A stretch of DNA of 64,000 nt from G963668345 sp965226215 (GCA_965226215.1 CBDDCH010000002.1:3162001-3226000); one strand, 5' to 3'. Counted from the stretch's first letter, positions 1 through 8,789 are shown. Notes: generated by a model not told the origin, from the sequence alone. Translations and numbers: made by a program.

Positions 1-969
1 GAAGGGCGGCAACCTGCCTTCATAGACCGCGCGGACATTTTCGCAAGCCTCGAGGCTGATGTCCCAAACGCACTCTCTCGTGATTGCGATGGCGTGGGGT
101 GTCAGGACAACGTTATCAAGCTGGAGCAGCGGATTGTCCAGCGGGGTAGGTTCCTGTTCGAAAACATCTAAGCCGGCGCCGGCGATACGCTGCTTTTGAA
201 GCACGTCGATCAGCGCCGCCTCATCGACCACAGGCCCGCGACAGGTGTTGACGAGGTAGGCCGAGGGTTTCATCAGAGCGAGTTCACGCGCGCCGATCAG
301 GCCCCGCGTTTCCTTGCTCAGTGGTGTGTTGACGGCCAGGAAATCGCTTTCTCGCATGACGGTGTCGAGGTCCACTAATTCGACCCCCAGCTCGGCGGCC
401 TGAGCGGTTGAAACGTAGGGATCATGCCCCAACAGCCGGGCGAATCCGAGACTCTGAGCCATCTGGAACATCTCTCGCGCGATGCCGCCGACGCCGACCG
501 AGCCAAGTGTGTAGCCCCGGATCGAAACCGCCTCACCAAGGCGGCCTTCTCGCCAACGGCCGGCGCGCGTGTTTTGATCCAGCCGCCGGATGTTCTTTGC
601 CAGCGCGAAAATGAGCGCGATGATGCCTTCGGCCACGTGCCGTCGAACGCCCAGCGGCGTCAACGTCACCGCGACGTCGGTCGCCGTCGAAGCCTCCACG
701 TCGATTCGGTCGAATCCGACTCCCCAACGCGAGATGCAAACCAGCCGCTTTACACCGCTGAAACTTTCCGTAGGAAAACGGTGACTGAACACGACGACTG
801 CGTCGTATTGGTTCAGGACATCGGGAATCGCCGTGTTGCCACGATCCTCCATGTATTCGTATTCCAGGCCTGGGAGCGGATCGAAAACTTGAGCGGCAGC
901 CTGCCGGAATCCATCGGCGGCAACTGCCTCCCAGTCGGAGTTGACGCCTACGCGGAATTTTCTTTCCAT
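1..969 (-). CDS. D-2-hydroxyacid dehydrogenase (partial, C-terminus off the left edge)
   Basis: The frame is open from an ATG at 969 to the window edge, giving 323 residues with no stop. It is a NAD(P)-dependent dehydrogenase of the phosphoglycerate/glyoxylate reductase superfamily, which interconverts 2-oxo acids and D-2-hydroxy acids. The nucleotide-binding motif GSVGVGGIA lies at residues 156-164. The usual catalytic Arg (R244 in NTCRGPVVDE), Glu (E273 in VFEQEP) and His (H292 in LTPH) are all present, so the enzyme is probably active. The substrate cannot be told from sequence. It is divergent from thiE, and the 165 bp between them presumably holds both promoters. Confidence 0.9.
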   Translation of the reverse strand, partial: MERKFRVGVNSDWEAVAADGFRQAAAQVFDPLPGLEYEYMEDRGNTAIPDVLNQYDAVVVFSHRFPTESFSGVKRLVCISRWGVGFDRIDVEASTATDVAVTLTPLGVRRHVAEGIIALIFALAKNIRRLDQNTRAGRWREGRLGEAVSIRGYTLGSVGVGGIAREMFQMAQSLGFARLLGHDPYVSTAQAAELGVELVDLDTVMRESDFLAVNTPLSKETRGLIGARELALMKPSAYLVNTCRGPVVDEAALIDVLQKQRIAGAGLDVFEQEPTPLDNPLLQLDNVVLTPHAIAITRECVWDISLEACENVRAVYEGRLPPF

Positions 970-1133
970 CTAAATTGTGATAACGGGGTGAGAGAGCACC
1001 CAATAGGGTTTCGGGAAGAGTCGTTATTGTACACTGCGTCCGTGTGCTCCGTGTGATCGCCCGTTTACATCGCGCCTGCGATATGCGATCGTTACGCCTA
1101 GGACGCTCAGAAAGTGGGCAAGAACCTGTCATT

Positions 1134-1760
1134 GTGAAGCTCCCCGCCTTCTATCCCATCATCGATACGCATTTGTTGCACAAAGCCGGAATCACGCCCG
1201 AGGAGATGGCTGGGGCGCTAGCCAAAGCGGGCGTCGAAATCGCGCAATTCCGTCACAAAGGCGCGTTCACGCGCGAGGTCTTCGCTCAGGCCCAGAGGGT
1301 TGGGGGGATTCTGAAGGAAGCCGGCGTCGCCTACGTCATCAATGACCGGGCCGACGTGGCAAGAATGCTTGACGCCGACGGAGTCCACGTTGGGCAGGAC
1401 GATCTTTTTCCCGACAAGGTTCGCTCGATCGTCGGAAGCTCGGCGATCATCGGCTTTTCGACGCACAACGAGGGCCAACTCAGCGCCGGCGACCAGGAGC
1501 CAGTGAACTACCTCGCCATCGGGCCTATCTTCGGGACTTCCTCGAAAGAAAATCCCAACCCGACGTTGGGGCTGAGGGAACTTGCAAGTCTTCGTCCGCT
1601 CACCTCGAAACCCCTGGTGGCGATCGGCGGGATCAGCCGCACGAACGCCCGCCAGGTGTTGGACGCGGGAGCCGATTCGGTTGCCGTCATCTCCGACTTG
1701 ATTGCACCTCCCGACGAGCTGCCCGGAAGGATCGTGGACTGGCTGGAAGCCGTCCGCTAG
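1134..1760 (+). CDS. thiE: Thiamine-phosphate synthase
   Basis: This enzyme joins the thiazole phosphate and the hydroxymethylpyrimidine diphosphate to make thiamine monophosphate. The protein is a TIM barrel with the family motifs YVINDRADVA, DGVHVGQDD, AIGPIFGTSSK and LVAIGGIS, the last two lining the phosphate sites. The frame is open back to an ATG at 1044, but homology begins at LPAFYPIID. I therefore choose the GTG at 1134, which gives 208 residues, close to the usual length of about 210. No other thiamine gene is nearby, so it is a stand-alone biosynthetic gene. The start is less certain than the identity. Confidence 0.88.
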   Translation: MKLPAFYPIIDTHLLHKAGITPEEMAGALAKAGVEIAQFRHKGAFTREVFAQAQRVGGILKEAGVAYVINDRADVARMLDADGVHVGQDDLFPDKVRSIVGSSAIIGFSTHNEGQLSAGDQEPVNYLAIGPIFGTSSKENPNPTLGLRELASLRPLTSKPLVAIGGISRTNARQVLDAGADSVAVISDLIAPPDELPGRIVDWLEAVR

Positions 1761-1818
1761 CGGATAGTGTCTTCCCCAACCGGACCGAACCCCGGGGTCC
1801 TCCTTGCTAGAATTCGGC

Positions 1819-2010
1819 ATGCCTATCATTGACATCACTATCCTCGAAGGCCGTCCCTACGAAAAGAAGCGCGCTCTGATCAGGGAAGTCACTGAGGCTA
1901 CGATCCGAACACTTAACGCAAAGCCGGAAACGGTGCGCGTGATCGTTCGGGAAGTACATCCGTCGCACTTCGCGGTTGCCGGCGAGCCGAAGGGTCCGCC
2001 ACCGGAGTAA
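1819..2010 (+). CDS. 4-oxalocrotonate tautomerase family protein
   Basis: A 63-residue protein starting MPIIDITILEGR. After Met removal Pro1 would be the general base used by this family to shift enol/keto double bonds. The start must be the ATG at 1819: the frame opens at a TTG at 1804, but that would bury the catalytic proline. Family features include the RPYEKKRALI helix and a VRVIVREV strand. Length matches the short subfamily, which forms hexamers. It lies 58 bp after thiE in the same direction and may be co-transcribed. The physiological substrate is unknown. Confidence 0.85.
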   Translation: MPIIDITILEGRPYEKKRALIREVTEATIRTLNAKPETVRVIVREVHPSHFAVAGEPKGPPPE

Positions 2011-2388
2011 TCGTCCGGCACTGATTCTCGGGGGCCGTGCGCCTTCCGAGGCTGGAGTAAGGTTCATGCCGCGGGCGGAGCCCCACAGCGCGAATGCGGG
2101 GCGATCCGACGGAGGGTTGAAGCGGGGGCGGAGTATGCTGTGCCTCAACACCCGGGCTGTGCGCCTTATGCCCCTCGTGGCCACCGATAGCGCCCGCTCA
2201 CGAGTGGGACAGACATTCTTGGCTGTCTAAACGCACTGCCCGTAGTGGACAGGCCGGAGCGTCTGTCCCACCGAGTCTCTTGGCAGGCTGCTAGCGGCAC
2301 GCTCGCGTTTTTGGACAGCGAACTCCGAGCTATCCCGCCGCTACACGCCTGTGTTATCTTGAGCGGTCTCACATTCGAGGTTTGATTT
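2011..2388. other. Intergenic stretch with one palindromic repeat
   Basis: No gene is supported here. The reading frames have no recognisable domain. The only structure I see is an imperfect inverted repeat at 2204-2271, listed separately. A GAGG at 2377-2380 serves as ribosome binding site for the next gene. Confidence 0.6.
2204..2271. repeat. REP-like imperfect inverted repeat (GTGGGACAGAC)
   Basis: The left arm GTGGGACAGACATTCTTGGC (2204-2223) is matched, with mismatches, by the reverse complement of 2247-2271, which reads GTGGGACAGACGCTCCGGCC. The perfect core is GTGGGACAGAC at both ends. It sits between a tautomerase and a transporter gene and could form a cruciform or an mRNA hairpin. 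No second copy was found in this window. Confidence 0.65.
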
Positions 2389-3744
2389 TTGGCAGATCGA
2401 GGTCATTGGGGTTCCCGAGCCGGGTTTATACTGGCTGCCGCCGGTTCCGCCATCGGCCTGGGGAATATCTGGAAGTTCCCCTACATTACGGGGGCGAATG
2501 GCGGTGGCATCTTTGTCCTGGTCTATCTGGCGTGTGTGTTGTTCGTAGGTTTGCCGGTCATGACCGCCGAAATCCTCATAGGACGCGCCACACAGAAATC
2601 TCCGGTCGGCGCCATGCGGCTGCTGGCCGGACGCCGTAGCTCGTGGACAGCGTTTGGTTGGCTGGGAATTGCGTCCTCTTTTGTGATCCTCTCCTATTAC
2701 AGTATCGTGGCGGGCTGGGCTCTCGACTATACCTACCTGTCGCTGACTGGAAAGATCGTAGGTCTCGGGCCGGAGGGTGTTCAGTCGGTTTTTGGGAGGC
2801 TCTATGCGTCCCCGGCTCGGAACCTTTTCTGGCACGCCATATTCATGGGCCTGACGATTGCCGTGGTGTTAGGCGGGGTGGCCCGAGGAGTCGAGCGCTG
2901 GTCAAGAATCTTGATGCCGACACTGCTCGTCATGCTGTTAGTGCTTCTTATTCATTCGTTTACGCTAAGTGGGTTCAAGCAAGGGTTTGACTTTGTTTTC
3001 GGCCTTCACACGGAGAGGTTTACTGCTGCCGGCGCCCTGGAAGCCCTCGGGCACGCGTTCTTTACTCTCAGCCTCGGGATGGGAGCGATGCTGACCTATG
3101 GAAGCTATCTACGGCGCGAGGACGACGTCGTGGCGGCTTCGATTATGATCTCAGGCCTGGATACGCTGATCGCCCTGATTGCCTCTCTGGTTCTCTTCCC
3201 AATTATTTTCAGCTTTGGGATGGAGCCGGGAGCTGGACCGGGTCTGGTCTTCATTAGCATTCCGATCGCCCTGAGCCAAATGCCGGGGGGAACTTTTCTG
3301 TCCATCCTGTTTTTTGGTCTGCTCGTGTTTGCCGCTTTGACGAGCGCCATTTCGATGCTCGAGGTGGTCACTTCCTACTTGATCGATGAGCGGAACTGGA
3401 TTCGACGCCGCGCTACGCTTGTATCGGGGGCACTGATCGCCTTGGTCGGTATTCCTTCAGCGCTGAGCGGTGGCACGGAAATCTTCGGCTCCGGCTTCGC
3501 TTCGGTCTTTGGCAAGAACTGGTTCGACTCGTTCGATTACCTGGCGTCGAACTGGATGCTCCCGCTCGGCGGACTCGGCATCTCGGTTTTCACGGCCTGG
3601 CGGATGAACGAAGCGCTACGCCACGATGATTTTCTTTCCGGAACCAAACTGGCGGCGTTCTATAAAGGGTGGCTGCTGCTGCTCAAATACGTGGTGCCGG
3701 TTGCGATCGTGCTCGTGTTCCTCCACGCCGTGGGGTTGATCTAA
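2389..3744 (+). CDS. Sodium-dependent transporter, NSS/SNF family
   Basis: A 451-residue inner-membrane protein with about 11-12 hydrophobic segments. The N-terminus has the family signature WGSRAGFILAAAGSAIGLGN followed by IWKFPYITGANGGG, the unwound TM1 region that binds substrate and Na+ in LeuT-type carriers. The start is a TTG at 2389 preceded by GAGG with 8-nt spacing; residues before the signature are few, as in homologues. The family imports amino acids or related amines driven by sodium, but the substrate cannot be assigned. It is followed after 205 bp by a second sodium-coupled carrier. Confidence 0.9.
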   Translation: MADRGHWGSRAGFILAAAGSAIGLGNIWKFPYITGANGGGIFVLVYLACVLFVGLPVMTAEILIGRATQKSPVGAMRLLAGRRSSWTAFGWLGIASSFVILSYYSIVAGWALDYTYLSLTGKIVGLGPEGVQSVFGRLYASPARNLFWHAIFMGLTIAVVLGGVARGVERWSRILMPTLLVMLLVLLIHSFTLSGFKQGFDFVFGLHTERFTAAGALEALGHAFFTLSLGMGAMLTYGSYLRREDDVVAASIMISGLDTLIALIASLVLFPIIFSFGMEPGAGPGLVFISIPIALSQMPGGTFLSILFFGLLVFAALTSAISMLEVVTSYLIDERNWIRRRATLVSGALIALVGIPSALSGGTEIFGSGFASVFGKNWFDSFDYLASNWMLPLGGLGISVFTAWRMNEALRHDDFLSGTKLAAFYKGWLLLLKYVVPVAIVLVFLHAVGLI

Positions 3745-3949
3745 CCCCAGCAGCCGGAGCAGTAAGAATATTCCGCGCCGGCCTCGAGCGCCGGGGGCCG
3801 CGCTACGAGCTCATGGCTACGCCAACCCCGAGAGAAAAGGCCCTGGCTGGCTGAACCGAGGATTCTATTCGCCAGTGGATGCTGGTACGCTCGTGTGAGC
3901 GTGGCGCACGGCGGCCGCAGACGATGACTATCCGAGAGAGTGGGTCGAG

Positions 3950-5416
3950 ATGAATCCGGTCCTGAGTCGGTTGGAGGGATTGGCTTTTCTCGCGATCTTT
4001 GGGCTCTCTATGATCGCGCTGACAGCGTGGGTCGGTCGCGGTCACCAGAAAAACCGGGCAGAATTTCTTGTCGCCGGTCGATCACTCGGCGTATGGCTGG
4101 CGGCCTTGTCGATTGCAGCTTCCTGGATCTGGGCGCCTGCTCTGTTTGTGGCGTCGCAGAAGGCTTACGACCAGGGACTTCCGGGGGTCTTTTGGTTCAC
4201 GTTCCCAAACGTCTTGAGTTTGGTGCTATTTGCGCCACTGGCCTTCAGAATTCGGAAGCTCTTTCCGGCAGGATTCACGCTGCCACAGCTTATGCGGCGC
4301 CGCCACGGCCGGGCGGTCCACGTGCTGTACCTGATTCAGTTTCTTGGCCTTCAGGTTTGCTCTTTCGCGGTCCAGATACTGGCCGGTGCGGTTCTGATTC
4401 AGTCTCTCACAGGATTGCGTTTTGCGGTGGTGGCCCTCATTCTGGTCGTTACCGCGTTGATTTACTCCACGATAGGCGGCATCCGGGCGTCCGTCGTCAC
4501 GGATTTCGTACAGATGACGTTGATTCTGGGTATCACAGCCGTCACCGTTCCGTGGGTGATCTCGATAGCCGGGGGCCTGGTCGTTGTGACTGCGGGACTG
4601 GGTGGCGCTAGCGGTGAGTTTCGAAACCTTTTTCATCCCGGAGTCGCATATTCCTTCGGAATTCCCGTGACCATCGCCCTGCTTTCGGGGCCGATCGGAG
4701 ACCAGCAACACTGGCAGCGGGCCTATGCCTTGAAGTCAGACCGGGACGTGATCAAGGCGTTCCTGCTGGGATCGCTCCTGTTTGTGATTGTGCCGATATC
4801 TCTTTCGTGTTTGGGATTTGTGGCTGCCAATAGCGAGGTGTCCCAAGGCTGGAGCATCAACAACAGCCAGTTGGTTGGTCCCATCGCAGTTTCGAACCTT
4901 CTGCCTCCCTTCATGTCGGTCGTGTTTAGCTTGATGCTGCTCTCGGGCCTCTGTTCAACACTGGATTCCGTTCTGTGCGCGGTTTCCTCGTTGGCAGCGG
5001 TCGATCTAATCGGGAGTTCTTCGGATGGAACCCCTGACGCCGCAAAAGACCGTAGACAGGTGAGGATCGCTCGGATCAGCATGCTGGTTCTAGCGGTACT
5101 TGGGCTATCTATAGCTTTGATTCCCGGTCTAACCGTGGTGCACCTGTTCTTGTTCTATGGAACTTGGCGGGCCTCGACCATGATTCCCACTGTGCTTACC
5201 CTCTTCTGGGAGCGGCTTCACCGGAAGGCAGTCTTTGCCGCAATCCTTGGTTCGCTTTTGCTAGGAGCTCCGGTCTACGCCTGGGGCAGCTACATCGGCA
5301 ATCCCGACCTCGCCGTGCTGGGAAGCCTGCTCGTCTTGTTGATCGGCTTGCTGACATGCGTTTTTGGCACCAAGCTTATGACAAGAGAGACCGGACAACC
5401 AGTCATCGAGCCCTAG
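3950..5416 (+). CDS. Sodium:solute symporter, SSS family
   Basis: A 488-residue polytopic membrane protein with about 13 hydrophobic segments. Family hallmarks include the N-terminal FLVAGRSLGVWLAALS, the TM2-like IAASWIWAPALFVASQKAY, LIYSTIGGIRASVVTDFVQM, and SGLCSTLDSVLCAVSSLAAVD near the sodium site. Such carriers take up sugars, proline, carboxylates or ureides with Na+; the substrate is not resolvable. The stop codon TAG (5414-5416) lies inside the terminal inverted repeat of a MITE-like element (5411 onward), so the last codons may have been altered by that insertion. Confidence 0.88.
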   Translation: MNPVLSRLEGLAFLAIFGLSMIALTAWVGRGHQKNRAEFLVAGRSLGVWLAALSIAASWIWAPALFVASQKAYDQGLPGVFWFTFPNVLSLVLFAPLAFRIRKLFPAGFTLPQLMRRRHGRAVHVLYLIQFLGLQVCSFAVQILAGAVLIQSLTGLRFAVVALILVVTALIYSTIGGIRASVVTDFVQMTLILGITAVTVPWVISIAGGLVVVTAGLGGASGEFRNLFHPGVAYSFGIPVTIALLSGPIGDQQHWQRAYALKSDRDVIKAFLLGSLLFVIVPISLSCLGFVAANSEVSQGWSINNSQLVGPIAVSNLLPPFMSVVFSLMLLSGLCSTLDSVLCAVSSLAAVDLIGSSSDGTPDAAKDRRQVRIARISMLVLAVLGLSIALIPGLTVVHLFLFYGTWRASTMIPTVLTLFWERLHRKAVFAAILGSLLLGAPVYAWGSYIGNPDLAVLGSLLVLLIGLLTCVFGTKLMTRETGQPVIEP

Positions 5417-5560
5417 CAGCCCGTGGCAAAAGTCGTGCAAGAGCGAAAAATGGGGACTGCCACCAATTCACTCCCCGTCATAGCTCTCGAAACAAAGCAC
5501 TTAGCCTGAAGCTAATTGGCTGGCTGTACATGATTTTCCCAGCTCGTAGCGCGGATCTAG
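5411..5560. repeat. MITE-like element, family 1, decayed copy
   Basis: This begins CCCTAGCAGCCCGTGG, identical to the terminal repeat of the intact copy at 47256-47415. It stays closely similar through AAAGTCGTGCAAGAGCG, GGGGACTGCCACCAATTC, AAAGCACTTAGCCTGAAG and AATTGGCTGGCTGTAC. The right terminal repeat is lost and the inner arms are degraded, so this is an older or truncated copy. It encodes nothing and overlaps the stop codon of the upstream symporter. Confidence 0.8.
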
Positions 5561-5579
5561 CCGGGCGGGCAAATCTGCG

Positions 5580-5975
5580 TTACGTTTGGAACAGCCGCGG
5601 AAGAAACCGCCCAGTCCGATTCATGTACTCCTTGTAATCCTCACCAAACCGCTCGATTAGCTTTTCTTCTTCGATTCTCGTTCGTAACACCAGCAGGCCC
5701 AAGGCTATTCCACCAGTCAGAGCTAGGAACCAGTTCGCTGTCACAAGGGAGTTCGCTACAACTGCCAATGCAGTCGCCAAATAAAACGGGTGTCGCACCC
5801 AACGATAAGGGCCTCTCGTAACCAGTGTATGCGCTGTCCTGGTTACGACCGTGTCCGTCAAGTTCTTGCCAAGGGTTCGGAACGTCACCGCCAAAAGCAG
5901 TCCCCCAGTGATCCCCAGCACAACACCCGCCCATCGCAACCAGTTCGGCAGTGCAACCGATGACCAAGCCATCAA
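5580..5975 (-). pseudogene. Isoprenylcysteine carboxyl methyltransferase-like protein, C-terminal part
   Basis: This is the 3' half of a membrane methyltransferase of the ICMT/NnrU type. It carries the signature RGPYRWVRHPFYLA and a C-terminal RIEEEKLIERFGEDYKEYMNRTGRFLP, the SAM-binding and active-site region. Upstream, homology stops at LMAWSSVALPNWLRW, where a mobile element begins. The missing 69 residues are encoded 2.6 kb away at 8581-8789 on the same strand. Joining 8789-8581 to 5970-5580 gives a continuous 199-residue frame, the usual family length. The gene is therefore inactivated by insertion. Confidence 0.88.
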
Positions 5976-6081
5976 CCCGCATTTCCAATTTGATTCAGAC
6001 CTCTCGACCTTCCGGCGGCCTTGAGCGTCTTTATTCATAGGGGCTAGAGCCCGATGAGGACGCCATGGAGGCCAACACCCA

Positions 6082-7413
6082 ATGGGTGAAAAACAAACCA
6101 AGCCATTCCAGCTAAGTTTCAACGGCTCGTTGAAAGTCGATTTCCAGGGATCGCACGTCACTTCCGACGGTGGCTTGATCCTGGTTCGGGAGTTGGACGA
6201 GCGACTCGGACTCGGGAAACTGATCGGCGAGCATCTCACCGACTCCCGGCAAGGCACAAACAAGCAGTTCACGTTCGCTGATCTGTTGCGGCAGTCGGTC
6301 TACAGCCGCTTGGCAGGCTACGAGGACGTCAACGACGCCGTCCGAGTGTCGGCTGACCCGACGTTTCGCTTGATCGGCTCGCAGAAGATCTGGGATCGCG
6401 GTGCGGCCTTGACCTCGACGCTGCACGGCTTCGAGACGGAGATGCTGGCGAGCGAAGAGAACCTGCTGGGGCTGATGGCGCTGAACCGAGAGCTGGTCGG
6501 GCAAGCGGAGGCGTTCGACGACTCCGAGCGGGTCGTTCTGGACATGGACTCCACCGAGAGTCCGGTCCATGGCCAACAGGAAGGCAGTGCCTACAACGGA
6601 CACTTCGAGTCGGTCTGCTACCACCCGTTGCTTTTGTTCAACGGTCATGGTGATTGCCTCGCTGCCAAGCTGCGTCCCGGCAACGTGCACAGCGCCGAGG
6701 ACTGGGATGAGCTATTGTTGCCGGAGATCGAGCGCCAACTGGCCGAAGGCAAACAGGTCACCTTTCGCGCCGATGCCGCCTTCGCCAAGCCCGAGATCTA
6801 CGAAGCACTGGAGGAGCGCGGCGCGGACTACGCGATCCGCATTGCGGCCAATAAGAGCCTGGAGCTGGAGATCGAAGACATCCTGTTTCGTCCGCCGGGG
6901 AGGCCCGGCCGCAAGCCGCTAGTGCGCTACAAGAGCTTTCGCTATCAGGCGGAGAGCTGGAAGGGGCCCAGACGAGTTGTCGCCAAGGTCGAGCACCACC
7001 AGGGCGAGCTATTCGCGCGCGTCGGTTTTATCGTGACGAACATGAGCTTGCCAAGCCGGTCGGTGGTGCGTTTCTACAACAAGCGCGGCACGGCGGAGCA
7101 GTGGATCAAAGAAGGTAAGCAAGCGACGCACTGGACGCGGCTGTCGTGCCATCGCTTCCGGGCGAACGAGGTGCGCTTGCAGCTCAGCGTGCTGGCCTAT
7201 AACCTGGGCAACTTGTGGCGGCGGCTGGGGCTGCCGCAACGGATCAAGAGCTGGTCGCTGACGAGCTTGCAGCACCGGCTGATGAAGACGGGCGGACGGC
7301 TAATTAAACACGCGCGGTATTACTGGCTCTTGTTCGCGGAGGGACATCTGAACCGGCGCCTGTTTGGCGACATGCTGCGGAGGATCTGGGCGCTGCCTGT
7401 GCCGGGCGGGTAG
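6082..7413 (+). CDS. IS1380-family transposase
   Basis: A 443-residue DDE transposase. The N-terminus (LSFNGSLKVDFQGSHVTSDG, then LLRQSVYSRLAGYEDVNDA) is typical of IS1380. Candidate catalytic acids are the Asp in VVLDMDSTESP, the Asp in TFRADAAFAKPEI and the Glu in GTAEQWIKEGKQAT. No frameshift or internal stop is seen, so the enzyme may still be active. It lies 106 bp inside the left end of the 2.6-kb insertion and runs opposite to the disrupted methyltransferase gene. The start is the ATG at 6082. Confidence 0.92.
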   Translation: MGEKQTKPFQLSFNGSLKVDFQGSHVTSDGGLILVRELDERLGLGKLIGEHLTDSRQGTNKQFTFADLLRQSVYSRLAGYEDVNDAVRVSADPTFRLIGSQKIWDRGAALTSTLHGFETEMLASEENLLGLMALNRELVGQAEAFDDSERVVLDMDSTESPVHGQQEGSAYNGHFESVCYHPLLLFNGHGDCLAAKLRPGNVHSAEDWDELLLPEIERQLAEGKQVTFRADAAFAKPEIYEALEERGADYAIRIAANKSLELEIEDILFRPPGRPGRKPLVRYKSFRYQAESWKGPRRVVAKVEHHQGELFARVGFIVTNMSLPSRSVVRFYNKRGTAEQWIKEGKQATHWTRLSCHRFRANEVRLQLSVLAYNLGNLWRRLGLPQRIKSWSLTSLQHRLMKTGGRLIKHARYYWLLFAEGHLNRRLFGDMLRRIWALPVPGG

Positions 7414-7637
7414 CACGCGACTTGCCGAATGCGAAACCTGAGTACTGAGGACGGAAGCTCGGAAGGGTGTCTGCGAAATTGACTTCGCAGCGGCGGATCA
7501 GCCCCCATGAGGGGCAAGAAGGGGGCTCGATCGGTCCCGCCTCAGCCGCCGCCTCTTTCGGGTGGAGAAATGGTTGCGCTTCGCCGGGTGAGGGTGTAGA
7601 CTCGTGCCGTCAGAGGAGCCAAATCGGAAATCCTGGC

Positions 7638-8580
7638 TTAGACGGCATTTTCTCTTTCTCCATCTTGCCTCTGCGGATGGCCTCCTTTGCTGTACTGGGA
7701 GCGCTGAGTGTGGCGTGCTGTTACTTGCTCTACGCGCTATACGCTCGATTAGTGCTTAACGAATCACCCGCGGGCTTCACCGCGTTGATCTTCTTCATTG
7801 TGTTTCTCTCCGGCGTGCAGATGCTGTTTCTGGGCTTGATTGGTGAATATCTCGGCTTCATTTCCGTACTGTTGGCAGCCGGACTCTTTTGGTCCAGCCT
7901 GGATGGGTACCGTTGCTCACTTTGGTGGAAGGGCAGGGTTGTCTACGCCAAGCTGGCGGGTGACATCCCTTATGTGTCTTGGGACAACGTCAGGGGTGCC
8001 GTGTTCTCGCGTTGCTACAAACTCCAGCCTCCTGCTCAGTTGGAAGACGAGGTCCAGTGGCTAGAAGAAAAAACGCTTGGCGAAGGGAAACTGGAACTGT
8101 ATGGTACGGCGCTCGGAGATTTCTGGATTAGCGCTCCGGGAGAGAACATCATCAAGCTAATAGTTTGGGAGCTGTTGACACAATCCAACTACGAGAGCGG
8201 GGGCGTTGCAATCCAAGCTGGCGACACAGTCATCGATTGCGGTGCGCACATAGGTTTGTTTAGTCGCTTCGCTCTTCAACGTGGAGCCGATCGAGTGATC
8301 GCCATTGAACCCGACCCTGAGAACCTGGTCTGCCTCGAGGAAAACCTCGCTCAAGAGATAGCTGCGGGCAAAGTAACAGTTGTCAAAGCGGGCGTGTGGG
8401 ATCGCAAAACCCGGCTATCGCTGCAAATCGACCAAGGCAATTCGGCGGCACACAGTTTCGTATTTGCATCTCGCGGCCCGAATGCAGAAAAAGTGGAGGG
8501 TATCGAGGTCCTTCCACTCGATGATATCGTCCAAGACCTCCAACTTAATCGGGTAGACTTCATCAAAATGGACATCGAAG
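7638..8580 (+). pseudogene. Chimeric fragment: glycosyltransferase-2 tail joined to FkbM methyltransferase head
   Basis: Up to about 7855 the frame encodes the C-terminal membrane tail of a DPM1-like family 2 glycosyltransferase (LDGIFSFSILPLR, then FLSGVQMLFLGLIGEYLG). It then runs in frame into an FkbM-type SAM methyltransferase with TVIDCGAHIGLFSRFAL and VIAIEPDPENLVCLEENL. The FkbM domain is cut at VDFIKMDIE, exactly at the end of the mobile segment. The frame continues out of the element to 8828 across antisense methyltransferase sequence, which is meaningless. No credible start exists for the glycosyltransferase part. Both pieces are cargo remnants, unlikely to make a working protein. 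Confidence 0.75.
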
Positions 8581-8789
8581 ATCAATGCTGGGTTAATCAT
8601 GTACGTCACAAGTCCAACCATACTTGCCATGCCAATGGGCCGCAATGTAACGAGTATAAAGATACCCTCTTGGCGGCGGTCAAGTTTTTCCCCAGTCGCC
8701 TGGGATTTGATGCGATGATACGCACCGATGGGAACGATGACCGAAAAGCCCAGAACGAGGATGAACCGAAATGTCTGTTCGTATTCCAT
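8581..8789 (-). pseudogene. Isoprenylcysteine carboxyl methyltransferase-like protein, N-terminal part
   Basis: This is the 5' end of the gene whose 3' half lies at 5580-5975. It encodes 69 residues from an ATG at 8789, including two hydrophobic helices (FILVLGFSVIVPIGAY and GMASMVGLVTYMINPAL) as expected ahead of the ICMT core. The frame then enters the mobile element. Residue 69 (Leu, TTG) lies in the duplicated ATCAA target, and the partner half resumes with Met-Ala-Trp-Ser-Ser in the same phase. Confidence 0.82.

Larger units (their letters stand above)
5976..8580. mobile_element. IS1380-type element with captured flanking DNA (one-ended, ISEcp1-like)
   Basis: The segment is bounded by a 5-bp direct repeat ATCAA (5971-5975 and 8581-8585), and its removal restores the methyltransferase frame exactly. 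The left end reads CCCGCATTTCCAATTTGATT. The right end, read inward as reverse complement of 8561-8580, is CTTCGATGTCCATTTTGATG, matching at 13 of 20 positions. A weaker IRL-like sequence at 7471-7491 may be the normal right end of the IS, leaving 7492-8580 as cargo. ISEcp1, an IS1380-family element, is known to move adjacent DNA with a poor substitute right end and 5-bp duplications; this looks like the same process. Confidence 0.75.

Noticed and set aside
533..1132. 199-residue minus-strand frame overlapping the dehydrogenase
   Set aside because: It is a shifted frame of the same strand as the dehydrogenase, is Arg-rich and has no domain.
2341..2835. 164-residue minus-strand frame inside the NSS transporter
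   Set aside because: Antisense to a clearly coding gene; composition is that of a shadow frame.
3940..4611. 223-residue frame overlapping the SSS symporter start
   Set aside because: Out-of-phase reading of the symporter with no family features.
5411..5560. CRISPR-like array or structured RNA gene at the repeat
   Set aside because: Only one unit is present at each site and there are no regularly spaced repeats; MITE-like explanation is better.
5580..6272. 230-residue ICMT protein as a complete gene
   Set aside because: Its first 100 residues are antisense to the transposase and element end; homology begins only at the target site.
8415..8789. 124-residue minus-strand protein
   Set aside because: Only the first 69 residues are real (ICMT N-terminus); the rest is antisense to FkbM inside the insertion.
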